A DNA stretch of 64,000 nucleotides from Microcella alkalica (GTDB lineage Bacteria; Actinomycetota; Actinomycetes; Actinomycetales; Microbacteriaceae), in NCBI RefSeq assembly GCF_014595885.1, contig NZ_JABUKC010000004.1:1-64000 (forward strand). The letters are read 5' to 3'. Positions within the stretch are counted from its first letter, which is position 1; every line of letters starts with the position of its first letter. The notes under the pieces were generated by a model. That model had not been told where the DNA came from. It made no database searches and saw nothing but the letters and a program-made list of their open reading frames with translations. Positions 16,311 to 24,403 of this stretch are shown here, piece by piece. The position numbers and the translations under genes are program-made.

Positions 16311-16399
16311 GCGGCCATGCTCGCGCCGGGCATCCGCCGCCTGCCACCCCTTTGCGCAAGGGGGTTGGCGTGTGCTCGGTGCGCGCGCACGCTGGCGGC

Positions 16400-17359
16400 A
16401 TGCGATCGATCTGGAAGGGCGCGATCACGTTCGGGCTCGTCAATGTTAACGTCAAGGTCTACAGCGCCACTGAAGACCACGACCTGCCGCTGCACCAGGT
16501 GCACGACGCCGATGGCGGGCGCATCCGATATCAGCGGCGCTGCGAGGTGTGCGGGAAGATCGTCGACTTCGGCGACATCGACAAGGCCTACGACGACGGC
16601 GAGCGCACCGTCGTGCTCACCGACGACGACCTCGCGACGCTGCCGAGCGAGCGCAGCAAAGAGATCGACGTCGTCGAGTTCGTGCCGAGCGACCAGCTCG
16701 ACCCGATCATGTTCGACCGCAGCTACTTCCTCGAGCCCGACGGCTCCTCCCCCAAGGCGTACGTGCTGCTGCGCCGCACGCTGGAGGAGCAGGAGCGCAC
16801 CGCGATCGTGCTGTTCTCGCTGCGGCAGAAGACGCGGCTCGCGGCCCTGCGCGTGCGCGGCGACGTGCTCATGCTGCAGACGCTGCTGTGGGACGACGAG
16901 GTGCGCGAGGCGCGGTTCCCGTCGCTCGACGCCTCGGTGCGCATCGGCGCGAAGGAGCTCGACATGAGCCGCTCGCTCGTGGAGTCGTTCGCCTCCGACT
17001 TCGCCCCCGAGCGCTTCACCGACGAGTACCAGGAGGAGCTGCGCAAGCTCGTCGAGGCGAAGCTCGCGAAGGGCGACGCGATGTCGACCGAGGAGACCTT
17101 CGGCGAGTCGTCTGGCGACGAGGAGGGCGGCGGCGAGGTGCTGAGCCTCATGGACGCCCTGCAGCGCAGCATCGAGACGAACCGGTCGAAGAAGGGCGGG
17201 GCGAAGAAGCAGACCACGACGAAGCCGGCTGCGAAGAGGCAGACCGCGACGAAGCCGGCCGCCGCGAAGAAGACTGCCGCGACGAAGACTGCCGCGACGA
17301 AGACTGCGGCGAAGAAGCCCGCCGCGAAGCGCTCGTCGGCGGCAAAGAAGTCGGCCTGA
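16400..17359 (+). CDS. ku: Non-homologous end-joining protein Ku
   Basis: The 319-residue Ku homologue opens with MRSIWKGAITFGLVNVNVKV and continues with HQVHDADGGRIRYQRRCEVC, both diagnostic. The beta-barrel ring domain spans about 1-250. From about 265 the tail is a long Lys/Ala/Thr repeat (AKKTAATKTAATKTAAKK), like the basic C-terminal extensions of mycobacterial Ku proteins that add DNA binding and recruit LigD. It forms a homodimer that threads onto DNA ends. The start ATG 16400 is preferred to TTG 16352 because it gives the conserved N-terminus. Confidence 0.97.
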   Translation: MRSIWKGAITFGLVNVNVKVYSATEDHDLPLHQVHDADGGRIRYQRRCEVCGKIVDFGDIDKAYDDGERTVVLTDDDLATLPSERSKEIDVVEFVPSDQLDPIMFDRSYFLEPDGSSPKAYVLLRRTLEEQERTAIVLFSLRQKTRLAALRVRGDVLMLQTLLWDDEVREARFPSLDASVRIGAKELDMSRSLVESFASDFAPERFTDEYQEELRKLVEAKLAKGDAMSTEETFGESSGDEEGGGEVLSLMDALQRSIETNRSKKGGAKKQTTTKPAAKRQTATKPAAAKKTAATKTAATKTAAKKPAAKRSSAAKKSA

Positions 17360-17408
17360 GTCTGGCCGCGCGCACGGCCCGCGCAGCGCCGTGCGGGAGA
17401 ATGGCCGC

Positions 17409-17717
17409 ATGCCCGCCCTGCCCGCCGTGCCCCTCGTCGACGAGGGCGTCGACGTCGCGCGCCGCGAGCTGCACGCGAGCGAGGTGCCGTGGCAGACCGT
17501 CGTCTGGAACGACCCGGTCAATCTCATGAGCTACGTCGCGTGGGTCTTCCGTCGCCACTTCGGCATGGATGCCCCGACCGCCGAGCAGCGCATGCTGCAG
17601 GTGCACCACGAGGGCCGGGCGGTCGTCGCCGAGGGCAACCGCGAGGCCATGGAGCGCCACGTCGAGGCCATGCACGAGTACGGCCTGTGGGCGACGCTCG
17701 AGCGGGTGCCGCGATGA
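17409..17717 (+). CDS. clpS: ATP-dependent Clp protease adaptor ClpS
   Basis: The 102-residue adaptor binds N-end-rule substrates and delivers them to ClpC/ClpA for degradation by ClpP. The signature VVWNDPVNLMSYVAWVF (residues about 34-50) contains the NDxVN segment of the binding pocket, and the H..G..VV..G region follows. The N-terminal 25 residues are a flexible extension. ATG 17409 is used rather than 17391. Its TGA overlaps the next ATG (17714), so clpS, the DUF2017 gene and the metallopeptidase gene form a translationally coupled operon. Confidence 0.95.
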   Translation: MPALPAVPLVDEGVDVARRELHASEVPWQTVVWNDPVNLMSYVAWVFRRHFGMDAPTAEQRMLQVHHEGRAVVAEGNREAMERHVEAMHEYGLWATLERVPR

Positions 17718-18271
17718 GGGGCTTCGTGCCGGTCGACGGCGCGTTCGAGGCGCTGCTGGAGCCGGAGGAGGCGCGCGTGCTCGCCTCGCTCGCCGACCAG
17801 CTCGCCGGGCTGCTGGGCGAGGTCGCCGACGACGCCGAGCTCGTCGAGGCCGACCCCGCGCTCGGCCGCCTGCTGCCCGACGCGTACCGCGATGACCCCG
17901 AGGCCGCCGACGAGTGGCGCCGCCTGAGCCGTCGCGGGCTCGCCGAGCGCAAGGCCGGCTTCGCTGCGCGCTTGTCGGCCGACCTCGCCGACGCGGCGGT
18001 CGCCTCGCAGACGACGCGCATCCGCCTCGACGAGGCCGGCGCGATCGACTGGATGCGCGCGATCGGCGATCTGCGCCTCGTGCTCGCCGAGCGCATGGAC
18101 CTCGCCGACGCGCTCACGTCGCCCGGCGGCGACGAGCCGAGCGACGAGACCGGGAAAGAGACCGACGACGACCTCGAGCGCCGCTCCGGCATGGCCGAGC
18201 TCTACGACTGGCTCGCCTGGATGCAGGACGACCTCGTGCGCGCCCTCGACCGCGCCGCGGAAGCCTCGTGA
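17714..18271 (+). CDS. DUF2017 family protein
   Basis: The 185-residue acidic protein starts at ATG 17714 and overlaps clpS by four bases. It is mainly helical (EEARVLASLADQLAGLLGE, then DPALGRLLPDAYRDDPEAADEWRRL near 55-80), matching DUF2017, an actinobacterial family found next to clpS. The C-terminus has MAELYDWLAWMQDDLVRAL. No catalytic residues are evident. Because the gene is coupled on both sides (clpS and a metallopeptidase), a role with the Clp/N-end-rule machinery is a reasonable inference, unproven. Confidence 0.88.
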   Translation: MRGFVPVDGAFEALLEPEEARVLASLADQLAGLLGEVADDAELVEADPALGRLLPDAYRDDPEAADEWRRLSRRGLAERKAGFAARLSADLADAAVASQTTRIRLDEAGAIDWMRAIGDLRLVLAERMDLADALTSPGGDEPSDETGKETDDDLERRSGMAELYDWLAWMQDDLVRALDRAAEAS

Positions 18272-18639
18272 GCGAGGAGCGACGGGCCCTCGACCTCGAC
18301 GAGGAGGCCTTCGAGGCGCTCGTCGTCGACGAGCTCGACGCACTGCCGGACGACATGGTCGAGGGTCTCGACAACGTGGTCTTCGTCGTCGAGGATCGCC
18401 CGGAGGACGGCTCGCTCGACCTGCTCGGCGAGTACCACGGCGTCGCCCTCACCGACCGCGGACAGTACGGCTTCGGTGAGCTGCCCGACCGCATCGTGCT
18501 GTACCGCGAGCCGCTGCTCGCGATCGCGGAGGACGACCTCGATGAGCTGCGCGAGCAGATCCACATCACGCTCGTGCACGAGATCGCGCACTTCTTCGGG
18601 ATCGACGACGACGAGCTGCACCGCCTCGGCTGGGGCTGA
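18268..18639 (+). CDS. Metallopeptidase family protein (zincin-like, HExxH)
   Basis: The 123-residue protein begins at GTG 18268 overlapping the DUF2017 stop. It carries HEIAHFFGIDDDELHRLGW near the C-terminus: HEIAH is the zinc HExxH and the following Gly-x-Asp gives a third ligand, the minimal zincin (DUF1025) arrangement. The N-terminal part is acidic (LPDDMVEGLDNVVFVVED). It is small and cytoplasmic with no signal sequence. The family is conserved with clpS/DUF2017 in actinobacteria. The substrate is unknown. Confidence 0.9.
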   Translation: MSEERRALDLDEEAFEALVVDELDALPDDMVEGLDNVVFVVEDRPEDGSLDLLGEYHGVALTDRGQYGFGELPDRIVLYREPLLAIAEDDLDELREQIHITLVHEIAHFFGIDDDELHRLGWG

Positions 18640-18708
18640 TCGCGTCGAGCGCGACCGGGTCGGCGCGCCCCCCGACGCCGGGTGGACCGCCCGGCCTACC
18701 CTGTCGGC

Positions 18709-19923
18709 ATGGAACCGGCACGACGCGTCTGGCGCACCATCTCGAGCCTGTTCGCCGTCGCGGTCGTGCTCGTCACCGTCTGGGCGGCCGGGGCGCTGCT
18801 GAGCCCCATCCCCCCGCTCACGGCGGAGGTGGTCGACATCGACACGAGCGCGCTCGAGCAGGGCGCGACCTCGATCGTGCTGCCGGAGTCGGGCGCGAGC
18901 GCCGTCGCGCTGCCCACCGGCGACCCCGTCACGGCAGGTGGCGAGGAGCCCGTGCCGATCGCGGGCATCACCAAGCTCGTGCTCGCGCTCGTCGCGATCG
19001 AGCAGACCCAGCTCGAGCCGGGTCGCGGGGGCCCGACCGTGACGATCGACGCCGCCGACGTGCAGCGCCAGCGCGGCCTCGAGGCCAGCGGCGTGCGCAT
19101 CGTGCCAGTGTCGAACGGCCAGACCTGGACGACCCGCGACCTGCTCGCGGCGACCGTCATCGGCTCGGGCAACAACTCCGCCGAGCTGCTCGCCGAGGCG
19201 GCCTTCGGCAGCGTGGAGGCCTACGTCGAGCAGGCGGCCACCTGGCTGACCGCGAACGGGATGCCCGACACGACGATCGTCGATGCAACGGGTCTCAACC
19301 GCGCGAACGTCGCCACGGCGCGCGACCTCGGCGTGCTCGCCCAGCGCATCGCCGCGCAGCCCACCCTCGCCGGCCTGCTGCGGGAGCGCCCGCAGTCGGC
19401 CGTCGGGCAGCGCTTCGACGACAACGCCGCCGTGGCCGCCGACCTCGGCGCGCTGGGCGCCGCAAACAGCTATACGGATGCGGCCGGTGTCTGCCAGCTG
19501 CTCTTCGTGCCCGTCGGCGACGTGCTCGCCGGCGCCGTCGTCGTCGGGCAGCCCGGGTACGACGCGGCGAACGCGGCCGTGGCGGCGCTCGTGCCCTCGC
19601 TGCAGGAGGGCCTGCAGCCGGTGCCCGTGGTCGAGGTCGGCGACGTCGTCGGCGAGCTGCGCAGCGACTGGGGTCGCGCCGTCGACCTCATCGCGCTCGA
19701 GTCGGCGACGATCCTGTCGCTCGACGCGACGGAGGTCGAGGCGCGCATCGAGGTCGCCGAGCGGCGCTCGGTGCTGAGCGGCACGAGCATCGGCCGGCTC
19801 GAGATCGAGACGGCGAGCGGCACCCAGTCGGTGCGCGTCGAGACGGCCGGCGCGATCGGCGAGCCCGGCATCGCCTGGCGCTTCGCCGACCCGCTCACGG
19901 TGCTCGACCGCTGGCTCGACTAG
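18709..19923 (+). CDS. Degenerate S11-type D-alanyl-D-alanine carboxypeptidase homologue
   Basis: The 404-residue protein has an N-terminal membrane anchor (residues 10-34) and a fold related to peptidase S11. Motif 1, normally SxxK, reads AGITK (Gly86, Lys89), so the nucleophilic serine is missing. Motif 2 is intact (Ser153-Gly-Asn155, in IGSGNNSAELLAE). Motif 3, normally KTG before YTDAAG, reads ANS (252-254). The protein therefore looks catalytically dead and may be a cell-wall-binding or regulatory pseudoenzyme outside the membrane. The frame is intact and codon use normal, so it is not a decaying gene. Confidence 0.85.
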   Translation: MEPARRVWRTISSLFAVAVVLVTVWAAGALLSPIPPLTAEVVDIDTSALEQGATSIVLPESGASAVALPTGDPVTAGGEEPVPIAGITKLVLALVAIEQTQLEPGRGGPTVTIDAADVQRQRGLEASGVRIVPVSNGQTWTTRDLLAATVIGSGNNSAELLAEAAFGSVEAYVEQAATWLTANGMPDTTIVDATGLNRANVATARDLGVLAQRIAAQPTLAGLLRERPQSAVGQRFDDNAAVAADLGALGAANSYTDAAGVCQLLFVPVGDVLAGAVVVGQPGYDAANAAVAALVPSLQEGLQPVPVVEVGDVVGELRSDWGRAVDLIALESATILSLDATEVEARIEVAERRSVLSGTSIGRLEIETASGTQSVRVETAGAIGEPGIAWRFADPLTVLDRWLD

Positions 19924-19941
19924 CCGCACCGAGCACGCAGG

Positions 19942-20445
19942 TCAGCCGGCGACGACCTCGTCGGCGCAGCCGCGCGGGTCGTGGAGGCGCGCGTGCCACT
20001 CCTCCTGGCGAGCCCAGCGCTCCCACTCGCGCGCGAAGCTCTCGCCGTCGCGCGCGATCGCGCGCGCGCGTCGGGCGGCGGCGTCGAGCTCGATCCAGAC
20101 GCCGTGGTGGGCGAGCGATCGCGAGGCGGGGCTCAGCGCACCGCAGCCTTCGACGACGAGCGGGAGGCGGGCATCCACCGTGCGCCACTCGCCGGGGCGA
20201 CCGAGCGCCCAGTCCCACGTGCGGTAGCGGCCGTCGCGGCCCTCGGCGAGCGGCGTCAGCAGGTGTGCGATGACGTGCGCCTCGGCGGCCTCGAGGCCAT
20301 CCCACCCCGGATAGATCTCGTCGAGGCTCAGGATGCGCGCGCCGGTGCGGGCGGCGAGCTCCGTGGCCCACGTCGTCTTGCCCGAGCCGCTGCGGCCGTC
20401 GACGAGGGTGACGCGCGGGCGGGCGGGCTCAGCCGATGACGGCAC
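19942..20445 (-). CDS. P-loop NTPase, uridine kinase-like
   Basis: The 167-residue protein has Walker A GRSGSGKTTWA near residues 17-27 and a Walker B-like LPLVVEGCGAL (residues 94-104). The LSLDEIYPGWDGLEAAEAHV segment resembles the substrate region of uridine/pantothenate kinase-like proteins. It lacks the full lid of canonical uridine kinases. It starts 17 bases inside the end of the ECF transporter gene, so it is the last gene of that TPP-riboswitch operon; a role in thiamine precursor phosphorylation is a possible but unsupported inference. Confidence 0.82.
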   Translation of the reverse strand: MPSSAEPARPRVTLVDGRSGSGKTTWATELAARTGARILSLDEIYPGWDGLEAAEAHVIAHLLTPLAEGRDGRYRTWDWALGRPGEWRTVDARLPLVVEGCGALSPASRSLAHHGVWIELDAAARRARAIARDGESFAREWERWARQEEWHARLHDPRGCADEVVAG

Positions 20446-22729
20446 GGAAGCTCCCCGTGAGCAGGGCGGCGCCGAGCGCGGCGACGGAGATGCCGAGGCC
20501 GACGAGCACGGCGGCCGTGTCGACGCCGCGCCACGGCGAGGGTCGCACCCAGGTGCGCCGCACGGGGGCTCCGAAGCCGCGCGCCTCCATCGCGATCGCG
20601 AGGGCCGACCCGCGGCGGATCGACAGCACCAGCAGGGCCAGCAGCAGCCCCGCGAGGCGGCGGATGCGCCCCCGGTCGCCCGTGCCGCGGGCCCGACGCG
20701 CGCGCTCGAGCGTGCGCGCGTCGTCGCGCAGCAGCGTCACGAGCCGCAGGGCCGCGACGGCGCCGAGCACGAAGCGGGCCGGCAGCCGCAGGTTCTGCCC
20801 GAGCGCGTCGCCGAGCCGCGTCGCGTCGGGGCGGGCGAACAGCGCGATCGCCGGGATGCCGATCGCGAGCACGCGCAGCAGCGTCGCGAGCGCGACCTCG
20901 ATGGAGCCGTCGCTGATGCGCACGAGCAGGAACTCGGCGTAGACCCGGCCGCGCTCCTCGCCGTAGAGCAGCAGGGTGAGCGCGGTGAGCGGGGCGCCGA
21001 CGAGCACGGGTGAGAGGCGCAGCAGCAGCAGGCGCCACGGCACGCCGAGCAGCGGCAGCAGGGCGAGCTGCAGCGCGAGCGCGACCCCGGCCGAGACGAC
21101 GTCGAGGGTCACGATGAGCAGCAGCGCCGGCAGCAGGCTCGCGGCGATCGCAGCGACGGGGTTGAGGCGCTCGACGAGCGGGCGGCGGGCGTTGCGCGGG
21201 GTCTCCACGGCTCGAGGCGCGGGAGCGGGCGCGGGCAGCACCACCTCGCGCGCGCCGAGCGCCGCAATGAGCTCGCGGTCGTGCGTGGCCATCACGACGG
21301 CTCCCCCGGCGTCGCGGTGCGCGGCGAGCAGGGCGGCGAGCTCGGCCCAGGTGCGCGCATCCTGCCCGAAGCTCGGCTCGTCGAGCACGAGCACGGGCGG
21401 CGCCGTCGCGAGGGCCGTCGCGACGGAGAGCCGCCGCTGCTCGCCGCCGCTGAGCGTGAACGGGCTCGACCCGGTGAGGTGCCGCAGCCGCAGCCGGTCG
21501 AGGAGCGGCTCGGCGATCGTGCGGGCCTCGGCGTCGTCGCGGCCGAGCGCGCGCGGGCCGACCTCGAGCTCGGCGCGCACGGTCGGCGCGACGAACTGGT
21601 GCTCGGGGTTCTGGAAGACGACGCCGAGGCGGGCGACGAGGGCGCGCGAGCTCCACGAGGCGGGGGCGGGAGAGTCGACGGGCGGCGGCACGGCGAGCAG
21701 GGCATCCGTCGCCGTCACCTGACCTTCGGCGGCGTCGAGCAGGCCCGCGAGCGTGAGGGCGAGCGTCGTCTTGCCGGCGCCGTTGACGCCCGTGAGCGCG
21801 ACGACCTCGCCGGCGCGCACGTCGAGGTCGAGCCCGCGCTGCACGACGGCGCCGCCGGCCGGCCGCACGGCGAGCCCGCGCGCGGCGAGCAGCACCTGCC
21901 CCGGCTCGCGAGAGGCGGGGGCGGGATGCTCGGGCGAGCGCCCGGGAACCCACACCCCGCGCGCCGCGAGCCGCTCCCCCTGCTCGCGCAGCACGTCGGC
22001 GACGGGCCCGTCGGCCACGACCCGCCCGTGCTCGAGCACGACGACGCGGTCGACGAGCGGCGCCCACACGTCGACGCGGTGCTCGACGACGAGCAGCGTC
22101 ATCGAGCGGTCGGCGACCAGGGCGGCGACGGCCGCGGCGACCTCGCGCACCCCCGCCGGGTCGAGCTGGGCGGTCGGCTCGTCGAGCAGCAGCGCGCCCG
22201 GCCGCAGGGCGAGCACCCCGGCCAGCGCGAGCCGCTGCTTCTGCCCGCCCGACAGCCGCGTCGTGTCGGCGTCGAGCGGCAGGTCGAGACCGACGGCGGC
22301 GAGCGCCTGCGGCACGCGCCGCGCGATCTCGTCGGCCGGCACGCCGAGGTTCTCGGGGCCGAAGGCGACATCGTCGCCGGCGCGCGCGAGCACGAGCTGC
22401 GCATCCGGATCCTGCAGCAGCAGCCCGACGCGACCACGCGCCGCACCCGGCTCGACGCCGTCCACCTCGAGCGCGCCCGAGCGCACCCCCTCGTCATCGC
22501 CGCCGAGCACACCAGCGAAGGCCTGCAGCAGCGTCGACTTGCCGCTGCCGGAGGCGCCGAGCAGCAGCACGCGCTCGCCGGGCTCGACCGTCAGGTCGAG
22601 GCCGGCGAGCACGGGCTCGGCGCGGCCCGCGGGCGTGAAGCTCCAGTCGCGCGCGGCGAGCGAGGCGGCGCCGTGCGGGGCGAGCGCAGCATCCGCCGCC
22701 TCGCCCCGTCGGGCGTCAGGAATCGGCAC
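20429..22729 (-). CDS. ECF transporter fused ATPase-ATPase-permease (A-A'-T)
   Basis: The 766-residue fusion has three parts. The first ABC ATPase (about 20-250) has Walker A GASGSGKST at 58-66, signature LSGGQKQR at 159-166 and Walker B LLLDEPTAQLD. The second ATPase (about 275-510) has GVNGAGKTT, LSGGEQRR and VLVLDEPSF. The C-terminal part (about 530-766) is a CbiQ/EcfT-like membrane domain with five or six helices and the coupling motif EARGFGAPVRRT. Together they form the energising module of a group I ECF importer. It overlaps the YkoE-type S component upstream by 14 bases, and a TPP riboswitch heads the operon, so the substrate should be thiamine or its pyrimidine precursor (compare B. 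subtilis YkoEDC). Confidence 0.93.
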   Translation of the reverse strand: MPIPDARRGEAADAALAPHGAASLAARDWSFTPAGRAEPVLAGLDLTVEPGERVLLLGASGSGKSTLLQAFAGVLGGDDEGVRSGALEVDGVEPGAARGRVGLLLQDPDAQLVLARAGDDVAFGPENLGVPADEIARRVPQALAAVGLDLPLDADTTRLSGGQKQRLALAGVLALRPGALLLDEPTAQLDPAGVREVAAAVAALVADRSMTLLVVEHRVDVWAPLVDRVVVLEHGRVVADGPVADVLREQGERLAARGVWVPGRSPEHPAPASREPGQVLLAARGLAVRPAGGAVVQRGLDLDVRAGEVVALTGVNGAGKTTLALTLAGLLDAAEGQVTATDALLAVPPPVDSPAPASWSSRALVARLGVVFQNPEHQFVAPTVRAELEVGPRALGRDDAEARTIAEPLLDRLRLRHLTGSSPFTLSGGEQRRLSVATALATAPPVLVLDEPSFGQDARTWAELAALLAAHRDAGGAVVMATHDRELIAALGAREVVLPAPAPAPRAVETPRNARRPLVERLNPVAAIAASLLPALLLIVTLDVVSAGVALALQLALLPLLGVPWRLLLLRLSPVLVGAPLTALTLLLYGEERGRVYAEFLLVRISDGSIEVALATLLRVLAIGIPAIALFARPDATRLGDALGQNLRLPARFVLGAVAALRLVTLLRDDARTLERARRARGTGDRGRIRRLAGLLLALLVLSIRRGSALAIAMEARGFGAPVRRTWVRPSPWRGVDTAAVLVGLGISVAALGAALLTGSFRAVIG

Positions 22730-23354
22730 GCGCCGCGTGCTCGCGACCCGCCGCGAACCGGCTCAGCGCGCCCGTGCGCGCGAGGCCGCGCACGAGGAGC
22801 CACGAGCCGCCACCGGCGAGCAGCGCGCCCGAGACCATAGCGCTCGCGGCGTAGATGACGGCGAACTCGGGGCGCGCGCCGGCGTAGTAGAAGGTCAGAT
22901 CCATGACGGCCATGCCGACGCCCGCGCCGAGGCCGGCGAGCAGCGCGGGAACGAGACCCCACGCCCGGTAGAGCAGCAGCGCGAAGACGAGCTCGGCGCC
23001 GAGACCCTGCACGAGACCCCACTGCACGGCCGTCCAGCCCCAGAAGCCGCCGAGCAGCGCCGACGTCGCCGCGGCGAGCAGCTCGCCGTAGAGCGCCGCG
23101 CCCGGCTTGCGCACGACGAGCGCGACGAGCACCGCGGGGAACAGCCAGACGCCGTACAGCAGCGCCTGCAGGCCGGGCAGCGCCGCCTCGATGGGCGCCG
23201 TGAGCGGCGAGTAGACGAGGTTCCACACCGTCATGACGAGGCCGCCGGCGACGCCGAGCACGCTCGCGACGACGATGTCGACGACGCGCCAGCGCAGCGA
23301 CGGTCGGGCCGGGCGGCCGGTGGGGGCGGTGGTGGATGCTTCGGTCGAGACCAT
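22716..23354 (-). CDS. ECF transporter S component, YkoE family
   Basis: The 212-residue membrane protein has about six helices beginning RVVDIVVASVLGVAGGLVMTVW, with FPAVLVALVVRKPGAALYGEL and SALLGGFWG, as in YkoE-type substrate-binding subunits for hydroxymethylpyrimidine/thiamine. The start ATG 23354 has AAAGG about ten bases upstream; a GTG at 23384 is an alternative. Its stop lies inside the next gene, and its 5' leader contains a TPP riboswitch. The protein would bind the vitamin precursor at the outer membrane face and hand it to the A-A'-T fusion. Confidence 0.92.
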   Translation of the reverse strand: MVSTEASTTAPTGRPARPSLRWRVVDIVVASVLGVAGGLVMTVWNLVYSPLTAPIEAALPGLQALLYGVWLFPAVLVALVVRKPGAALYGELLAAATSALLGGFWGWTAVQWGLVQGLGAELVFALLLYRAWGLVPALLAGLGAGVGMAVMDLTFYYAGARPEFAVIYAASAMVSGALLAGGGSWLLVRGLARTGALSRFAAGREHAARADS

Positions 23355-23421
23355 GCGGATCGTGCCTTTCGAGAAGGGCGCCACGGTGCGGCGCCGAACG
23401 GTTCGGCACGGGTGCGAGATG

Positions 23422-23507
23422 TCCTCCCTGCGCCGGCATGACCCGGATCAGGTTCGACGGTCGAAGCTTGGAGCAGCTTCCTCTCAGCCCGGCTCACCGG
23501 ACTCCCG
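23422..23507 (-). ncRNA. TPP riboswitch (THI element)
   Basis: Read on the minus strand, the leader holds the conserved TPP blocks in order: GGGAGTCCGG at the 5' side, GGGCTGAGAGG in the middle, and ACCTGATCCGGGTCATGCCG followed by GCGCAGGGAGG at the 3' side. The spacing is right for the three-way THI fold. A TACACT -10-like hexamer lies just upstream. It lies about 70 bases before the YkoE-type gene, so thiamine pyrophosphate should turn the transport operon off. Confidence 0.95.
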
Positions 23508-23552
23508 TGTACGCCGCTCAGTGTACGCCCGCCGCCGCCTAGGGTGGTGCGC

Positions 23553-24356
23553 ATGCTCGACGCCTCCGGCATCCGCCGCGCCTTCTCCGCCTACCTCGAC
23601 CGTCTCATCGCCTCCCTCGAGGCGCGCCCCGAGGTCACCGGCCTCGTGCTCGCCGGCTCGACCGCCGACCGCTCGCGCGTCGACGAGTGGAGCGACCACG
23701 ACTTCCTCGTGGTCTGCGACAGCCTGCACGCCGCCGAGGCGATGCGTGCCGACGTCAGCTGGCTGCCCGACGCCGACGAGCTCGTCATCGTGGTGCGCGA
23801 CACCGCGCACGGCGTCAAGGGCGTCTACCGCGACGGGCACGTGCTGGAGTTCGCCGTGTTCGGGCCCGATGAGCTGCGGCTCGCCCACGCCAACGCCTTC
23901 GAGGTGCCGCTCGACCGCGGCGGCATCTACACGACCATGCGCGAGGTCGCCGCGCGCCCGAAGCCCGGCACCGAGCTGAGCCCGCTGCAGCACGCGCAGC
24001 TCTTCCTCACCCTCGTGCTCATCGGCGTCGGCCGCGCGCGCCGCGGCGAGACGCTCACCGCGGGGCAGTTCATCCGCACCCACGCGCTCGCCCACCTGCT
24101 CGCCCTGCATCGGCGCGTCGTGCCCGGCGCGAACGACCCGCGGCTGGACGACCTCGACGTCTACCGCAGGCTCGAGCAGGTGCATCCGGAGCTCGCCGCG
24201 CTCATCGAGCGCGCCCTCGAGCGCGACCCGGAGACTGCCGCGCGGGGCCTGCTCTACGTCGCCGAGGCGAGCGGCATCGCCCGCTGGAGCGAGTGGCCCG
24301 TGGAGGCGGCCGCGACCGTCAGGCAGCGCCTGGGCTGGAGCGACGACGCGGCCTGA
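23553..24356 (+). CDS. Nucleotidyltransferase-fold protein
   Basis: The 267-residue protein has an N-terminal nucleotidyltransferase core: GLVLAGSTADRSRVDEWSDHD near residues 30-50 gives the GS and DxD-like motif, and VLEFAVFGPDEL supplies a third acidic position. The C-terminal half is helical, with HALAHLLALHRRVVPG. Such proteins resemble antibiotic nucleotidyltransferases and MNT-type proteins. There is no partner HEPN gene. It is divergent from the thiamine transport operon. ATG 23553 is chosen over GTG 23544 because it keeps the conserved start close to the first helix. Substrate unknown. Confidence 0.78.
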   Translation: MLDASGIRRAFSAYLDRLIASLEARPEVTGLVLAGSTADRSRVDEWSDHDFLVVCDSLHAAEAMRADVSWLPDADELVIVVRDTAHGVKGVYRDGHVLEFAVFGPDELRLAHANAFEVPLDRGGIYTTMREVAARPKPGTELSPLQHAQLFLTLVLIGVGRARRGETLTAGQFIRTHALAHLLALHRRVVPGANDPRLDDLDVYRRLEQVHPELAALIERALERDPETAARGLLYVAEASGIARWSEWPVEAAATVRQRLGWSDDAA

Positions 24357-24403
24357 CCGGCGCCGCCGGGTCGCCAGCAGGGGGCATCAGTAGGATCGCT
24401 CGC

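Noticed and set aside
13896-16967. 1023-residue plus-strand ORF opposite ligD
   Set aside because: It is an Arg/Gly/Ala-rich shadow frame of the clear LigD and Ku genes, caused by high GC and lack of stops.
23553-24356. MNT-HEPN toxin-antitoxin pair
   Set aside because: A nucleotidyltransferase core is present, but no HEPN gene lies on either side.
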